From contig BTRK01000006.1 in NCBI GenBank assembly GCA_036245805.1, positions 21,360,365 through 21,424,364 on the forward strand: a stretch of 64,000 nucleotides of DNA. Reading direction: 5' to 3'. The position numbers and the translations under genes are program-made. This DNA comes from Pristionchus mayeri (lineage: Eukaryota; Nematoda; Chromadorea; Rhabditida; Neodiplogasteridae). Below, piece by piece: positions 48,601-58,800 of the stretch. The notes beneath the pieces are model-generated. The model did no database searches, was not told the origin of the DNA, and worked only from the letters and a program-made list of their open reading frames with translations. Each line of letters opens with the position of its first letter. Position 1 is the first letter of the stretch.

Positions 48601-51003
48601 TTCTCTTCCAAACTTATCTTAAGAACTTAGTAAACTGTGCATCTTAAAAACTTAGTTAACTAGTCCCTTCTTTATACTCTTTCGTCTCGATATTTGATGA
48701 CGCGTCCTCACTTTTTCGATCAGAAATTGGCTCAGAAATCGGTCGGAAATCGGCTTAGAAATGTGTCCGTACGGATCGGTCAGAGGGAGGGCGGCAAAAG
48801 ACGGAGGCGGCGGCGGGAGTCGAACCCGCGACCTCGAGATAGCGAGACAAGCACGCACACCACTCAGCCACGATGACAGTTAGGGAGCTCCCCTCCTTTT
48901 GCGGTTAAGTAGAGCGGAGCGAGAGCGCGCTCGAGTTCAGCCGGGGGAGGGAGAGCGGGGAGGAAGGAAGGGAAGTTGGTGAGTAGGGTCATCCACTCAA
49001 AATTTCAAAATTTTTCTAAAATTCTTTTATTATATGGGACGGGGTTATCGATGGTGCGGAAAGAGAATAGCGTCACTAGAATTATAATATATTTCATTTT
49101 CAATGAGTATGCGCCTATTTCTCTAAGCTCCGCCCATCGTGGTGTAGTGCAAGCTCTCCAGAGGTTTGCTGGGTCATGTCAGTTCAGCGGGACAATATTT
49201 CGAAATCTCTGTGTGCTAAATTTAAGTAAATTATTAATATACCTTTTGAATACATAGTATGTTCAATCGGGTGATATTCAATCGTATAAAATGAAAGAAA
49301 ACATAAATATCGCTTAAATATTAGCTGCGGCGTCCATCATCTTCTAAAAGTTCAAGCTTGTATTGCAATGTTTCGCAGACATAAATTTTGCTAATTTTTT
49401 GTTGAATAAACTAATCTTGTACGTAGAGTATTCCAACTCAGATTTGGAGGGCGGCACCCCCTGAAACGATTTCTAGCTAATTTAAACTGAATGTGGCGAA
49501 ATACAAGTGCCTACAGAATTTTTTCGCTGACATATTTTTTCCCAATTTTTAAATATATTTTTCTCATGAATAACTCTTTATTCGCTGTAAAAATTGGAGA
49601 ACGGCATCCCCTAGAATTCGGTAACTGATTTTTTAAAAAGATTTCTTCATAATTCGCGGTGCTTGGGAAACATCGCTCCGTGCACAACCTTTTCCCGGTT
49701 TTAAGCTTTTTAATTTGCAGATGATTGTCCCTAGTTGGTGAGTGCTCGGGTGAAGGGAGACTGAGGGGAGGTGAGCGAGTGAACGGAGGTGAAAGGGCAG
49801 AGGCGATACAACGTTATGAGGGAATGCAGGGTAGCGTAATATCATTTCGAATAAACTTAGTAATCCGAAGGCGAGTGAGAGGGAGAGCGGAGGTGAAATG
49901 GATAGCGGAGGAGAGAGAGCGAGGGGAGTGGGAGAGCGGAGCTTAGATAATCTAATGAGGGAATGATTGGCAGCGTATCAACAGCTTAGTAATCCGAAGG
50001 CAAGTGAGAGGGAGAGCGGAGGTGAAAGGATAACGGAGGAGAGAGAGCGAGGGGAGGTGGGAGAGCGGAGGTGAGATAATCTAATGAGGGAATGATTGGC
50101 AGCGTATCAACAGCTTAGTACTTTCGAAGGCAAGTGAGAGGGATAGCGGAGGTGATGAGAGACGGGAGGGGAGGTGGAGAGGGTGAACGGACTGGGGAAA
50201 CAACGTTATGAGGGAATGACGGGTAGCGTATCATTTCGAACAACTTAGTAACCCGAAGGCAAATGAGAGGGATAGCGGAGGTGAGGAGAGACGGGAGGGG
50301 AGGTGAGAGGGTGAACGGACTGAAAAGATTACGCTATGAAGGAATGACTGGTGGTGTAATTTCAGAACAACTTAGTCCCGGCTCGCCGCGTAGCGGCGAG
50401 CCCTGACTGAACTTAGTTCAAAGGCGAACTCCCGCCGAAGGCGGGAGTGAGCGTCGGGGTTACCAGAAGCGTTTGACGGGTTAGCTGGTGGTCGAATAAG
50501 CTCGGGTATATGAGCATTTAGTGATAATGGTAGATCGTTTTTACGTTATCTGGAGTGAAGGGAGAAAGTATTTAGAGGGAATAACGGGTATTATTCTGAA
50601 CACCTTGATTAATATATTGTTCAGAATTTAAAATCTTTTCACTTGGTCGATTTTAAAGGCGGTACATTTAGTTAACTAGTTCCTTATTCCCTTTCTGTAA
50701 TGTCAAAATTTCTATAGGTTCAATTATCAGAAGAGCTATTATATTTATTATTAAAGCTTCTCGATCGCTCTCGGATTCGCCGCGGCCAGGTTCCTCTACG
50801 TGACCTACCTCAACGACTGCTCCTCTTCCAACTCTCGCAGTAAGATTTTTATCTCGTTTTCTAGCATATATTTTGAATAATTATATTTTGAATTTTTGAC
50901 AGCTGGTTTCCCATTTCCAGACGAGGTCCACGATGGAGAAGTATCGCAAGAGCTTCCACCTCATCCCGAGCACCAAGCATCTCAGGAAGAGGAACCCCGG
51001 TGA
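45633..51003 (+). CDS. Small integral membrane protein, function unknown
   Basis: Three exons: 45633-45821, 50757-50839 and 50903-51003 (TGA). A TTTCAG acceptor lies 6 bp before an ATG at 45639, like a trans-splice site. The frame that joins downstream reads PRYSCICLIGAVCAGVFLPL, then AYKITIIFFSIALGFAAARF, two hydrophobic segments, followed by a hydrophilic tail rich in Glu, Pro and His. The ATG at 45639 opens a different frame (MVLRAAEFANFILS, then TAA). The start is therefore unclear: a one-base shift, an unseen short intron or initiation at MMIPRYS (45713) are all possible. The 4.9-kb first intron carries the satellite and minisatellite. No family recognised. Confidence 0.6.
45849..45907 (+). 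repeat. 59-bp direct repeat, left of satellite
   Basis: This 59-bp stretch starting TCCCTTCTTTATACTCTTTC matches 48664-48722 with one substitution. The two copies bracket the satellite array. Confidence 0.9.
46240..48560. repeat. Satellite array with 198-bp higher-order unit
   Basis: An 80-bp monomer (AAACGTCAGTAGTAAACATC...) alternates with a 118-bp monomer (GTCAAGTAGTTAACTGGAAA...), giving a 198-bp higher-order repeat; spacings of 198 and 118 bp were counted directly. Both monomers end in GATATGTTCCCGGCATTTAG and the 12-bp palindrome GTTCTTAAGAAC. A variant 118-bp monomer with GTCCGAAAGAATGAATGG recurs in register, so the array has longer-range order too. About 11-12 units are present. It lies in an intron of the membrane-protein gene. 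Confidence 0.95.
48664..48722 (+). repeat. 59-bp direct repeat, right of satellite
   Basis: Second copy of 45849-45907 (58 of 59 identical). It marks the right border of the satellite segment and is followed by a tRNA-like module. Confidence 0.9.
48807..48877 (-). repeat. tRNA-like module (A and B boxes)
   Basis: The minus strand reads GTGGCTGAGTGGTGTGCGTG (A-box-like) followed by GGTCGCGGGTTCGACTCCCG (B box and T stem). The acceptor ends do not pair (GTCATCG against CGCCGCC), so it is not a normal tRNA; it resembles a tRNA-derived SINE head or an aberrant tRNA gene. Confidence 0.55.
49730..50365 (+). repeat. 129-bp minisatellite, about four to five units
   Basis: The word CGAAGGCAAGTGAGAGGGAG or close variants recurs near 49867, 49996, 50126 and 50255 with spacing 129-130 bp. 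Units also share GAGAGCGGAGGTGA and AATGA.TGGCAGCGTATCA. The spacer is within the membrane-protein intron. Confidence 0.85.
50380..50455. repeat. Two strong adjacent hairpins
   Basis: GGCTCGCCGC-GTA-GCGGCGAGCC is a 10-bp perfect stem with a 3-base loop. About 30 bp later CTCCCGCC-GAA-GGCGGGAG gives an 8-bp stem. They directly follow the minisatellite and could be a transposon end, for example a Helitron-type 3' hairpin; no CTRR end was confirmed. Confidence 0.7.
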
Positions 51004-51255
51004 GAGAGTGATGTGATAAAGAGGATATCAAGCCTCTCATGAGAGAATCGGGACCAATTGGTATTTTCAGTTGATATTCGAATTTTCGAAAATCTTGCTT
51101 CTAATGTTTCCATTAAGTACTTATGTAGACTTGACTAAAACTGATATGAAGTTTTAGATTTTCACAAAGCTTTGCAGTTGCAGCAGGTTACTGCAAAGTT
51201 GAAACGTGTGGCATTGCTTTCTGACGTTTCATCCATAAATGTGATAATTATGGCG

Positions 51256-51896
51256 GTTCATGGCGGTTTTTAATTTCCTACTCTCACATAAATTTTTCCC
51301 ATGCCTCGAAACTTTCCCGGTTTGTAGGTCTCGAAATTATGTACTTACCTGAATTTTTGATGTGAAGAACTCTCTCTCTCTCTCCTCTCTCTCTCCCCCT
51401 CTCGCTTGTCCCAGTGCTCTGACCCGGCGTGACTAGAGAGCACGCGCGAATGACATTTTCTCGCACCTCCTCACTCCCTGGAACATCGCGTTCCTAACAT
51501 CGATGGGGGAACCTCTCGACTGGAGAGAGCCAGATTCCACCCCCTCGCGCCCCAATGGAGGCAGGATCAAGGGGGCGATGCATGACGCGGAACTATTAAA
51601 GTCCCGAAGTACGTATGGAACAAAAACGAATGAAAACCCGAAGAAAATATGATTGCAACACTTTTTATGCTCTTGCCGGGATTCGAACCTGCGGTTTGAG
51701 ATTCCGAACTCGCTGTCAGTGGCTCGTGCAGCCCATTGAAATGTATTCAAGGCTCTGGGAAAGTACATTACCCACCGAGATAAATTCTGCAAAAAATTCA
51801 GGTAAGTACATAATTTCGAGCTCTACAAACTGGGAATGTTTTGAGTCATGGGAAAAAAATTATGTTCGAGTAAGAAATTAAAAACCGCCATGAACT
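51256..51896. mobile_element. Foldback element with tRNA-like loop
   Basis: The left arm (51256-51352) begins GTTCATGGCGGTTTTTAATT and is mirrored at 51786-51896, ending in AAATTAAAAACCGCCATGAA. The loop carries a tRNA-like sequence on the minus strand (51673-51743) with B box GGTTCGAATCCCGGCA. The element lies between the small membrane-protein gene and the kinase fragments. No coding capacity was seen. Confidence 0.75.
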
Positions 51897-52575
51897 GCCT
51901 CTGCTGCAAAGGTCACAAAAGTGAAAAATGAACAAAAGCGATAATTTGATCGTAGAAACACATTGGTGTTCAAAATAATTACATTTATAAGTCAATCCAA
52001 CCAAATCTAATGACCATAGCGATAACTTTGCAGCCGCTTGCTGCAGCTGCGGAATTTAATAGGGTCGGAACAATTTCGGGGAATCTTCTACTACCCAATC
52101 CCGATGTAAAAAAACACAAGAACGTGACAATTATATTTTATTTAAACTCGTTGTCCCGATTCTCTTATGAGGTTCGTGATATTATGATTAGAGGGACTTG
52201 AGAATTTGTTGTATAGAGTGCTCTCGAGTGTATAGATCAAAGGGGATGAATTCATTACTTGGAAAAGTCGGAATGGGTTCTTCCAATCCATCAATCTATT
52301 GTAGAAATAAAAAAAATGGAATAGACATTGTAGTGGTTCGCACGTTGATGATCCGATCGAGGATATTGAGATGCAAGAGTTCGACCAGAAGATGGATGAG
52401 ACGAAGGTGGGCAGGCACAGATGAAAAACCCATGGTTAGGATCTACCATTGGATCAATCCTATGGTAGATCCTAAAGTATGGGGTTCAACTCCCAACCTG
52501 TACAGTCGCTTTTGCCAAGCTTCGAAGGAAGTACCCAACAGTAGGCAAAAATTGGACAAGTTTGGCAAACGCTAC

Positions 52576-52647
52576 TGCTGAGGCCGGGAGTCGAATCCAC
52601 CATACATGGGATGAAATTTGCATATTCTTAGACCACTAGGTCACGTA
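52576..52647 (-). repeat. tRNA-like module upstream of kinase fragment
   Basis: The minus strand reads GTGACCTAGTGGTCTAAGAA (A-box-like) and GGTGGATTCGACTCCCGGCC (B-box-like). Stems are imperfect, so it is not a standard tRNA. It ends about 20 bp before the acceptor of the kinase C-lobe exon. Confidence 0.5.
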
Positions 52648-52668
52648 ATCGATCTTTTGAATTACCAG

Positions 52669-53264
52669 TTTGCTGTGTGGTCGCTTGGATGCATTCTGTA
52701 CACGATGGTCTACGGGAGGAAGCCATTCGACCAGCTCAAGAATGCGGTGAGGAGATGATAATTTTATCTATGTATTCAGAAGTCAGCGATTGCTGCTCTT
52801 CCTTTACAACCAACATTTTTTTTCTTTTTCTTACTATCAAATTGTGTAATGTACTATTTCAACAGAGTAAAAGAAAATAACCTTATTGAACACAAGGTGA
52901 TGTGTCGAGCTCTACTAATGTTCCACTTGAGAGATAGAGAGATAAGTGGATGGTCTCCAAGCTATCGCGTGCCTCATCCCTTGATTCTTCCCTTGCAGCA
53001 TGCGAAGATGCGAGCGATCTCTGATCCTCACACTCAGATCTTCTACGAACCAACTGACGATCCCATGATTGTCGACGTGCTAAAGGTAGGAGAGATTGAG
53101 ACGATGAATCTGATCCAATAACTATTTGATGACCTCATCACAGACTCTGATAATGGTTCTTGCAGCGTTGTCTAGTGTACGATGTGAAGAAGAGAGCGAG
53201 TGTCACTGAGCTACTCGACCATCCCTATCTCAGTCAGTCACCAGACCAATGTCCACTTATTTAG
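52669..53264 (+). CDS. Mps1/TTK-like protein kinase, C-lobe fragment
   Basis: Three exons with perfect phase-0 joints: 52669-52746, 52999-53085 and 53166-53264 (TAG). They read VWSLGCILYTMVYGRKPFDQ, then HAKMRAISDPHTQIF, then RCLVYDVKKRASVTELLDHP and a short tail. This matches the kinase subdomain IX-XI region of Mps1/TTK (WSLGCILY.M.YG..PF ... R.S..ELL.HPY). Mps1 is the spindle-checkpoint kinase at kinetochores. No N-lobe exons were found upstream; one acidic open segment (about 52345-52407, IEDIEMQEFDQKMDETK) could be a preceding exon. The fragment lacks ATP-binding and catalytic residues, so alone it cannot be an active kinase. Confidence 0.75.
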
Positions 53265-53308
53265 GATGCTGCCAAAAAAAAAAACGTTATAAATGTGCGT
53301 TTTCAGTA

Positions 53309-55144
53309 ATGTCCATGGCTAGTGTAGGTAGTGAGAATGCACCAAAGCCCCTTGCAGAGGGGCCAATCTCTGCCTGCAAGAGCAGTGCTGCACCAGTCGC
53401 GAATCCGCCCAGAACATCGCCCTTCACCGATGGAGAACTTGACCAGATCGCACACGAAGTAAGACTCACATTTCATAATCAATATAGCTATTTCCAACGG
53501 AAGATTTAGTTGATTACTGCGATCATGTGAATATATTTCGGGATGAACTGTAGTCAATGTGGAACTGATAACATTGGAATTTGCAAGTACTATGTTGCCT
53601 ATCATCTCAGACGCCGTCCATGAATCGTCTCTTGATGTCCGCCGTCAGTCCGGCTTCTGCCCAAAGGATGATCATCAAGGACAAGGAATACGCCATACTC
53701 AGCCAGATAGCCAAAGGAGGAAGCAGTCAGGTGAGCAGTATACTCAGGGAGAGAAGAACCTATTTTCCATTGTTCGGAAGTTGATGCATATTATATAGCC
53801 GATGAAATCAGAATTTTTTCTTGTTGAAACTAAATTTTAGTATACCCCGAGTTTGAATGCGAAAGCTTAGGATAAGCAATATACTTGCAATATAGTTGTA
53901 TAGTCTTTGCATCTTTTCATTGCAGGTCTTCCAAGCGTTCGATGATCTTTCGGGCGAGACCGTGGCAATCAAGGTGAGTGGGATGGCCCCTTCCCTCTCT
54001 CTCTCTCTCTCTCTCCCTCTCTCAGGTGGTCGATCTCTCGGACACGGATGATGCAGCCAGAGAGGCATTCGTCAACGAGGTCGAACTGCTCAAGAAACTG
54101 CAGGGATCGAATCACGTCATCAAGATGGTTGACTAGTCAGTTGATTCCTTCTGATGTTGTAGTCATCTTACGTCTTTGCCATCACGATATAAATGTTTGT
54201 TCGTGAGGGAGCATCACATACTAATGCCAGAATTATGCTGAATTTATATCTTCTTGAAATCAACAAGTTGCCACAAATGGACGTTGATATTCGATTCGCC
54301 GCACTTTTTTTATCATTCGGTACTTTTGCACTGAAAAAAAACACAACTCAAGTCATAATTCTGCCAAATTGTTCGAAACGAATTATTGTAAGTACAAAGG
54401 TAACTTCCCATCACTATCTTTGTAGTGAACTCGTGCCAAAGGAGGACAAACTGCTGGTGGTGATGGAGAAGGGAGAGACTGATCTGGCGACGTATCTGAA
54501 GACGAGGAGAGACGAGATCACTCCCACATTCCTCAGGTACGACTAAGAAGGAAGAACGAATCGAGTACTCTCAGGCTCGAATACTGATGGGAGACTTGCT
54601 TGCAGATACTGGTGGTCGGAGATGCTTCAGTCGGTCAAATTCGTCCACGAGCACAGTTTGTTTCTATCTTTTTCGATTCCAGCTGGTGTCTGGCATTATT
54701 TTTGATTATCTAGTGTCTTTAAATGTGCAGTTTCCTCCTTCGTACTTGCTATTGCATATTCTTATCATGGAAGATATTGTAGAAGTGGTGCACATGAACT
54801 TGAAGCCAGCCAACTTCCTGCTCGTGTCTGGCAATCTGAAGTTGATCGACTTCGGCATCGCTTCTTCCATCCCATCGGACAAGACCAGTCTGCTCAAGGT
54901 GAGACTCCTTCTGTGTACTCTCATCTGTCCTTAGATTGGCAAGTGAGAAAAGTCGTACTCATTCCTCCAGGCCTTGGTTTGACGTGTCATATTATGTATG
55001 TATAAGCGTGGTGGACATGATGGATGATAGTCAGTGTGATTTCTGCAGGACACCCAGATGGGAACTTTCTCGTACATGTCTCCCGAGTCTCTTCTTGCAT
55101 TGGAGTACGAGGAGGAAGGAGAGGAGGAGAAGAACAGATTAGAT
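53309..55144 (+). CDS. Mps1/TTK-like kinase, N-terminal region and N-lobe, HRD Asp to Asn
   Basis: Exons in phase: 53309-53458, 53611-53730, 53926-53973, 54026-54135, 54426-54536, 54606-54655, 54783-54898 and 55049-55144. TTTTCAG ends 2 bp before the ATG. Order: a Ser/Ala/Pro-rich leader; Gly loop [13 protein letters not shown]; Lys in VAIK; alpha-C Glu in [12 protein letters not shown]; hinge [41 protein letters not shown]; and [12 protein letters not shown]. The spacing and the LKPANFL and SYMSPES motifs point to Mps1/TTK. The catalytic-loop Asp is Asn (codon AAC), while the Lys, Glu and DFG are kept, so phosphotransfer should be impaired. Exon 55049 ends in phase 0; a next exon at 55211 would add NECTNRAIQ and a stop, or splicing could continue to the striatin exons. 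The C-lobe is not downstream but upstream, at 52669. Confidence 0.8.
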
Positions 55145-55369
55145 GTGAGTCATTCCCTTTCCATAGCTATCATTCTTCTTAGAACGAGTTACACTGTCAT
55201 ATTCATTCAGAACGAATGTACAAACCGAGCCATCCAGTAATCTGCACAGGGCACGATATTACTGGAGGGTTCTGAGGTTTCTAGAACATGGGAGAGAGAG
55301 AGGAGCATACATTTTCATACCCTCGGACTCCGAGGGTTCCCACTTTAACATAATTTAGTCTGCCCGATC

Positions 55370-55640
55370 TATGAGTAAGCTCAAAAGATGCGCTGTGGGG
55401 CGCCGATAACAAATCACCTTATTGGTAGCCACTTATATTCCCATCCTAGTGAACGGGAGCCACTTATATGCAAATACAGTAATTTTTGGCATTTTTCCAA
55501 CTATAGCCTAGAGATTCGGGAGTAGGCACAAAAAATGCGCCGTGTTGTGCAGATAACCAATCACCTCATTGGGAGCCACTTATATTGCCATCCCAGGGAA
55601 TGGGAGCCACTTATATTGTTTCCCCGAGGTTAATGAAAAT
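55370..55640 (+). repeat. Tandem duplication of about 148 bp, diverged
   Basis: The words GGGAGCCACTTATATT and AAATGCGC.GTG...G.AGATAACCAATCACCT recur twice at about 148-bp spacing (near 55382 and 55531). It occupies the gap between the kinase and striatin exons and encodes nothing visible. Confidence 0.7.
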
Positions 55641-55804
55641 GTATGGAGAGGAGTGAAAAATGGGAGAGAGAGGAGTTAAAAGTGAAGCATAGTGGAACTG
55701 AATAATGGTGGGGTCAAGAGTAGAAGAGTAAACCACAGTTATTAAATCTATCTAATGTTTTCATTATCCGACCTAAATCATCTCAGATCTCGCTCCCTCC
55801 ACAG

Positions 55805-58800
55805 GACATCAACGACGCCCTCGGTTTGACTCCCGACGAGAGCGCCGTCAACATCAAGGATGTTGACGAGGACCAGGTGAGGGCAGGGAATGATCTTTGA
55901 TCTTTGTAACTACTTGTGACAGAACGGGTGTGAGATCTTTCCACTGTACCCGTTATCCGACCACAGCCATCTAATATCTCTCCCTTCGCAGGACGACGAC
56001 GTCTCCTCTGCCCCTCAGTGGGCGACTCTTGCTGTCCTCTTACCGCACCTCGACTGCATCCGAGTGATGCAGTTCCATCCCGTCGAACCCGTACTCTTCA
56101 CTGCTGGTACGGTAGTCGGGCTGGGTCACATTAATTCCGTATTTACTTAGAGTACGGTAGTGAAGCTGGGAACCGGGTGAGGAGATCAGTAGCAACTTAC
56201 GGTGGGACAGTGGCATATTCGTGGTTGGCAGGTGAGGATGGCACGACGAAGATGTGGGATCTGGAGGCGAAGCCACTGAATGCCAAGGACGCAGAGAAGG
56301 CAGCCAAGAGTGAGCAAGTTTGATATCTCATTTATTCTAAATTCTTCAATTTAAAAAAACGTTCTGAAGGAAATATTGAGGCTCTTTCGATTTCATTGAT
56401 AGTTTTTCCTTCCAAATATTGTCATTCGAAGGTATTTGGATAGTAGAATAATTATCCGCGTTAACAATCCTCCATGTGAAATTCTATGTGTTATGTTTTG
56501 ATACGAATAAATAAGAACATTATGCATAAAAATGAACGATAAAGTATGGTAGCATTGCAGATGCGTCTAATCTGAACTCGAGCCGATCTACACGTTCCCC
56601 GGCCATGCCGGACCTGTCCTCTCCATGGATATCTCTCCCACTGGTACGGTGATTTGGGTGTGGTATGTATACGGTAGAATTATGGAAAAGCATAATCAAA
56701 AAATTGCACAATTCTATGCGAGTTCTATCTATGACACTACGCGAACTTGATGTTTGGTACTACTTTCATGTGAAAATGTGATTCTTGTTTCAACCTCTGC
56801 ACACATCGGCGGATGTTGACAGAGCAATGATGGAATACCTGATCGTGTCCACTAATATCCTTCTCATGCAGGCGATCGTCTCTTCACGGGTGGTGGGGAT
56901 GGTACGGTGTGCTGCTGGGCGGTTCCCTCCATTGCCTGCGACTCCTACGACGTGTACGGTGAGTGAGAAAGGAGATGTGGGATGACAACATATTCGCTCT
57001 GGCAAACCAGGGAGGATCGAGATTTCGTATTTGTCGCTAAAATAGGTAACAAGGAAACCGCATTTCTAGGGGAAAGTTAAACTTAAATTTGATATTGCCA
57101 CTAGATGCTGACCCCCAAGAGAAGACCAACCGATACCTAACATCACTGGATAGTTGTTTCCTAAGACCCGAAAATCGATTGAGAAAATGTGTCGGCAAAT
57201 GTACACGAAATTTTCTCCATTCTTGCTCAGACTAGTATGCTATTCTTGGATAGTCCCTTCCATCACTTCGAATGGCTCAAGTGGTTATGCGGTTAGTCAT
57301 TTTGCTGAAAATTTGTTCACCTACCGTATGCTGAAATATATTTCAATGAATCGTTATTTTTATAGTGCATAGAAACAAAAACAGTTTAAAGATTCTTCAA
57401 TCGGGGAAACGCATTCATGGGAAAAGTCAGGTGGTGATGGAAAAAACGAGCAAAACTTGCCGCAGGTGTCTGGGGTTGAACCCCCGACTTCCAGCAAAGT
57501 GATCAACCACATTACGGCCTGAGCGATGCGTGCTGATGGAAGGGGTCATCAAAGAATAGCACACTAGTCTGGGAAAGAAGGACGAAAAAATCGTACATTT
57601 GAAAAACATTTTCACAATCGATTTTCGGGTCTTATGAAACGACTATCCAATGATGTTCGATATTGGTTGTTCTTCCCTTAGAGGTCAGCATCCAGTGGCA
57701 ACATCAAATTTTCGTTTAACTTTCCTCTTGAAATGCGGATCCCTTGTAAAGGTAAACACTTCGCGCTAGGTGGAAAGGGAGCTGGGTGGATGTGTTGGCT
57801 CACTGTTCTAATTCGAACATGCATTTAATTCTAAAATTAGAGTATACCTTTAGAAAGTGGTTACATAATGTTTATTAATGTTCGAGTTATTGGTTCAAAA
57901 TGAGTCGTTGTTGCAGATCCGAAGGTGCTTCGTGAGCGTCTCACTGGTCACGGGGACGCAGTGTGGGCAGTGGCCTTCCACTCCTCCGATAATCGTCTCG
58001 TATTTGCCTCCGCCGATGGAACCATCAAGCTGTGGGAACCTGGTGAGCGAGGGGAGGCGAAGGAGACGAAGCGCATTCGGACGTTTGCATTACTATTTCA
58101 CTAGCACTTTTTATTAAAATAAAAGCCTGGCTCACATGATTATAGTGGAAGGTTTCCTCATGAAAAATGTACTTTTAATTCAATAATGTTGGTCTCTCAG
58201 GGAACTTCGGCGAGCCCCTCCTCCGCACCTTCTCCCCTCCCTCTCATGATGCAGTCCTCACCAGCGTCGACTTCTCCTCCACCGAACCGCAGCATCTGCT
58301 GGCGGCGTACACGGGACAGAAGGTGAGAGACAGATTGAAATTGTCTCTCTTTGTTTACACTCACTCTGATGGGATTGAATAGTAAAATAATGAATTTATT
58401 GATTCAGAACTGAATATGCTTCAGAGAAATAGAAATGATGGTTGCATATTCCTTTGGCTTTTTGTTGTCACTATTTTTAAAAGATATATGTTTCCTTCAG
58501 GCGATGATCATCGACATCGAGACTGGTGCCGTCGTCCTCAATTTCGACTTCGGAGAGGGTAAATTTCGGAATTAAAATTATCCTTTTTTTCCGCGCAGCC
58601 TAGATTGTTTACTCTTGAACGGTCCCATCCGAAAGTACCTTTTACATTGGAGGAAGAAAACCTTTTCACAAGGGATTCGTTTAATTAATGGAATATCTGC
58701 AATAAAGAATATTATTGGGGTGTCCGGAAAGTTCGTATAATGCTTCGGAAAAAAGTCAGTTCGCGATCAAATGCAGTGATTGCGCAATCTGTTTGTCAAC

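Noticed and set aside
48807..48877. Functional tRNA gene
   Set aside because: A and B boxes are present but the acceptor ends do not pair, so I call it tRNA-like only.
50906..51016. Alternative last exon of the membrane-protein gene in a basic frame (TMEKYRKSFHLIP)
   Set aside because: Exon 2 ends in phase 1, which joins to the acidic frame ending EEEPR and not to this one.
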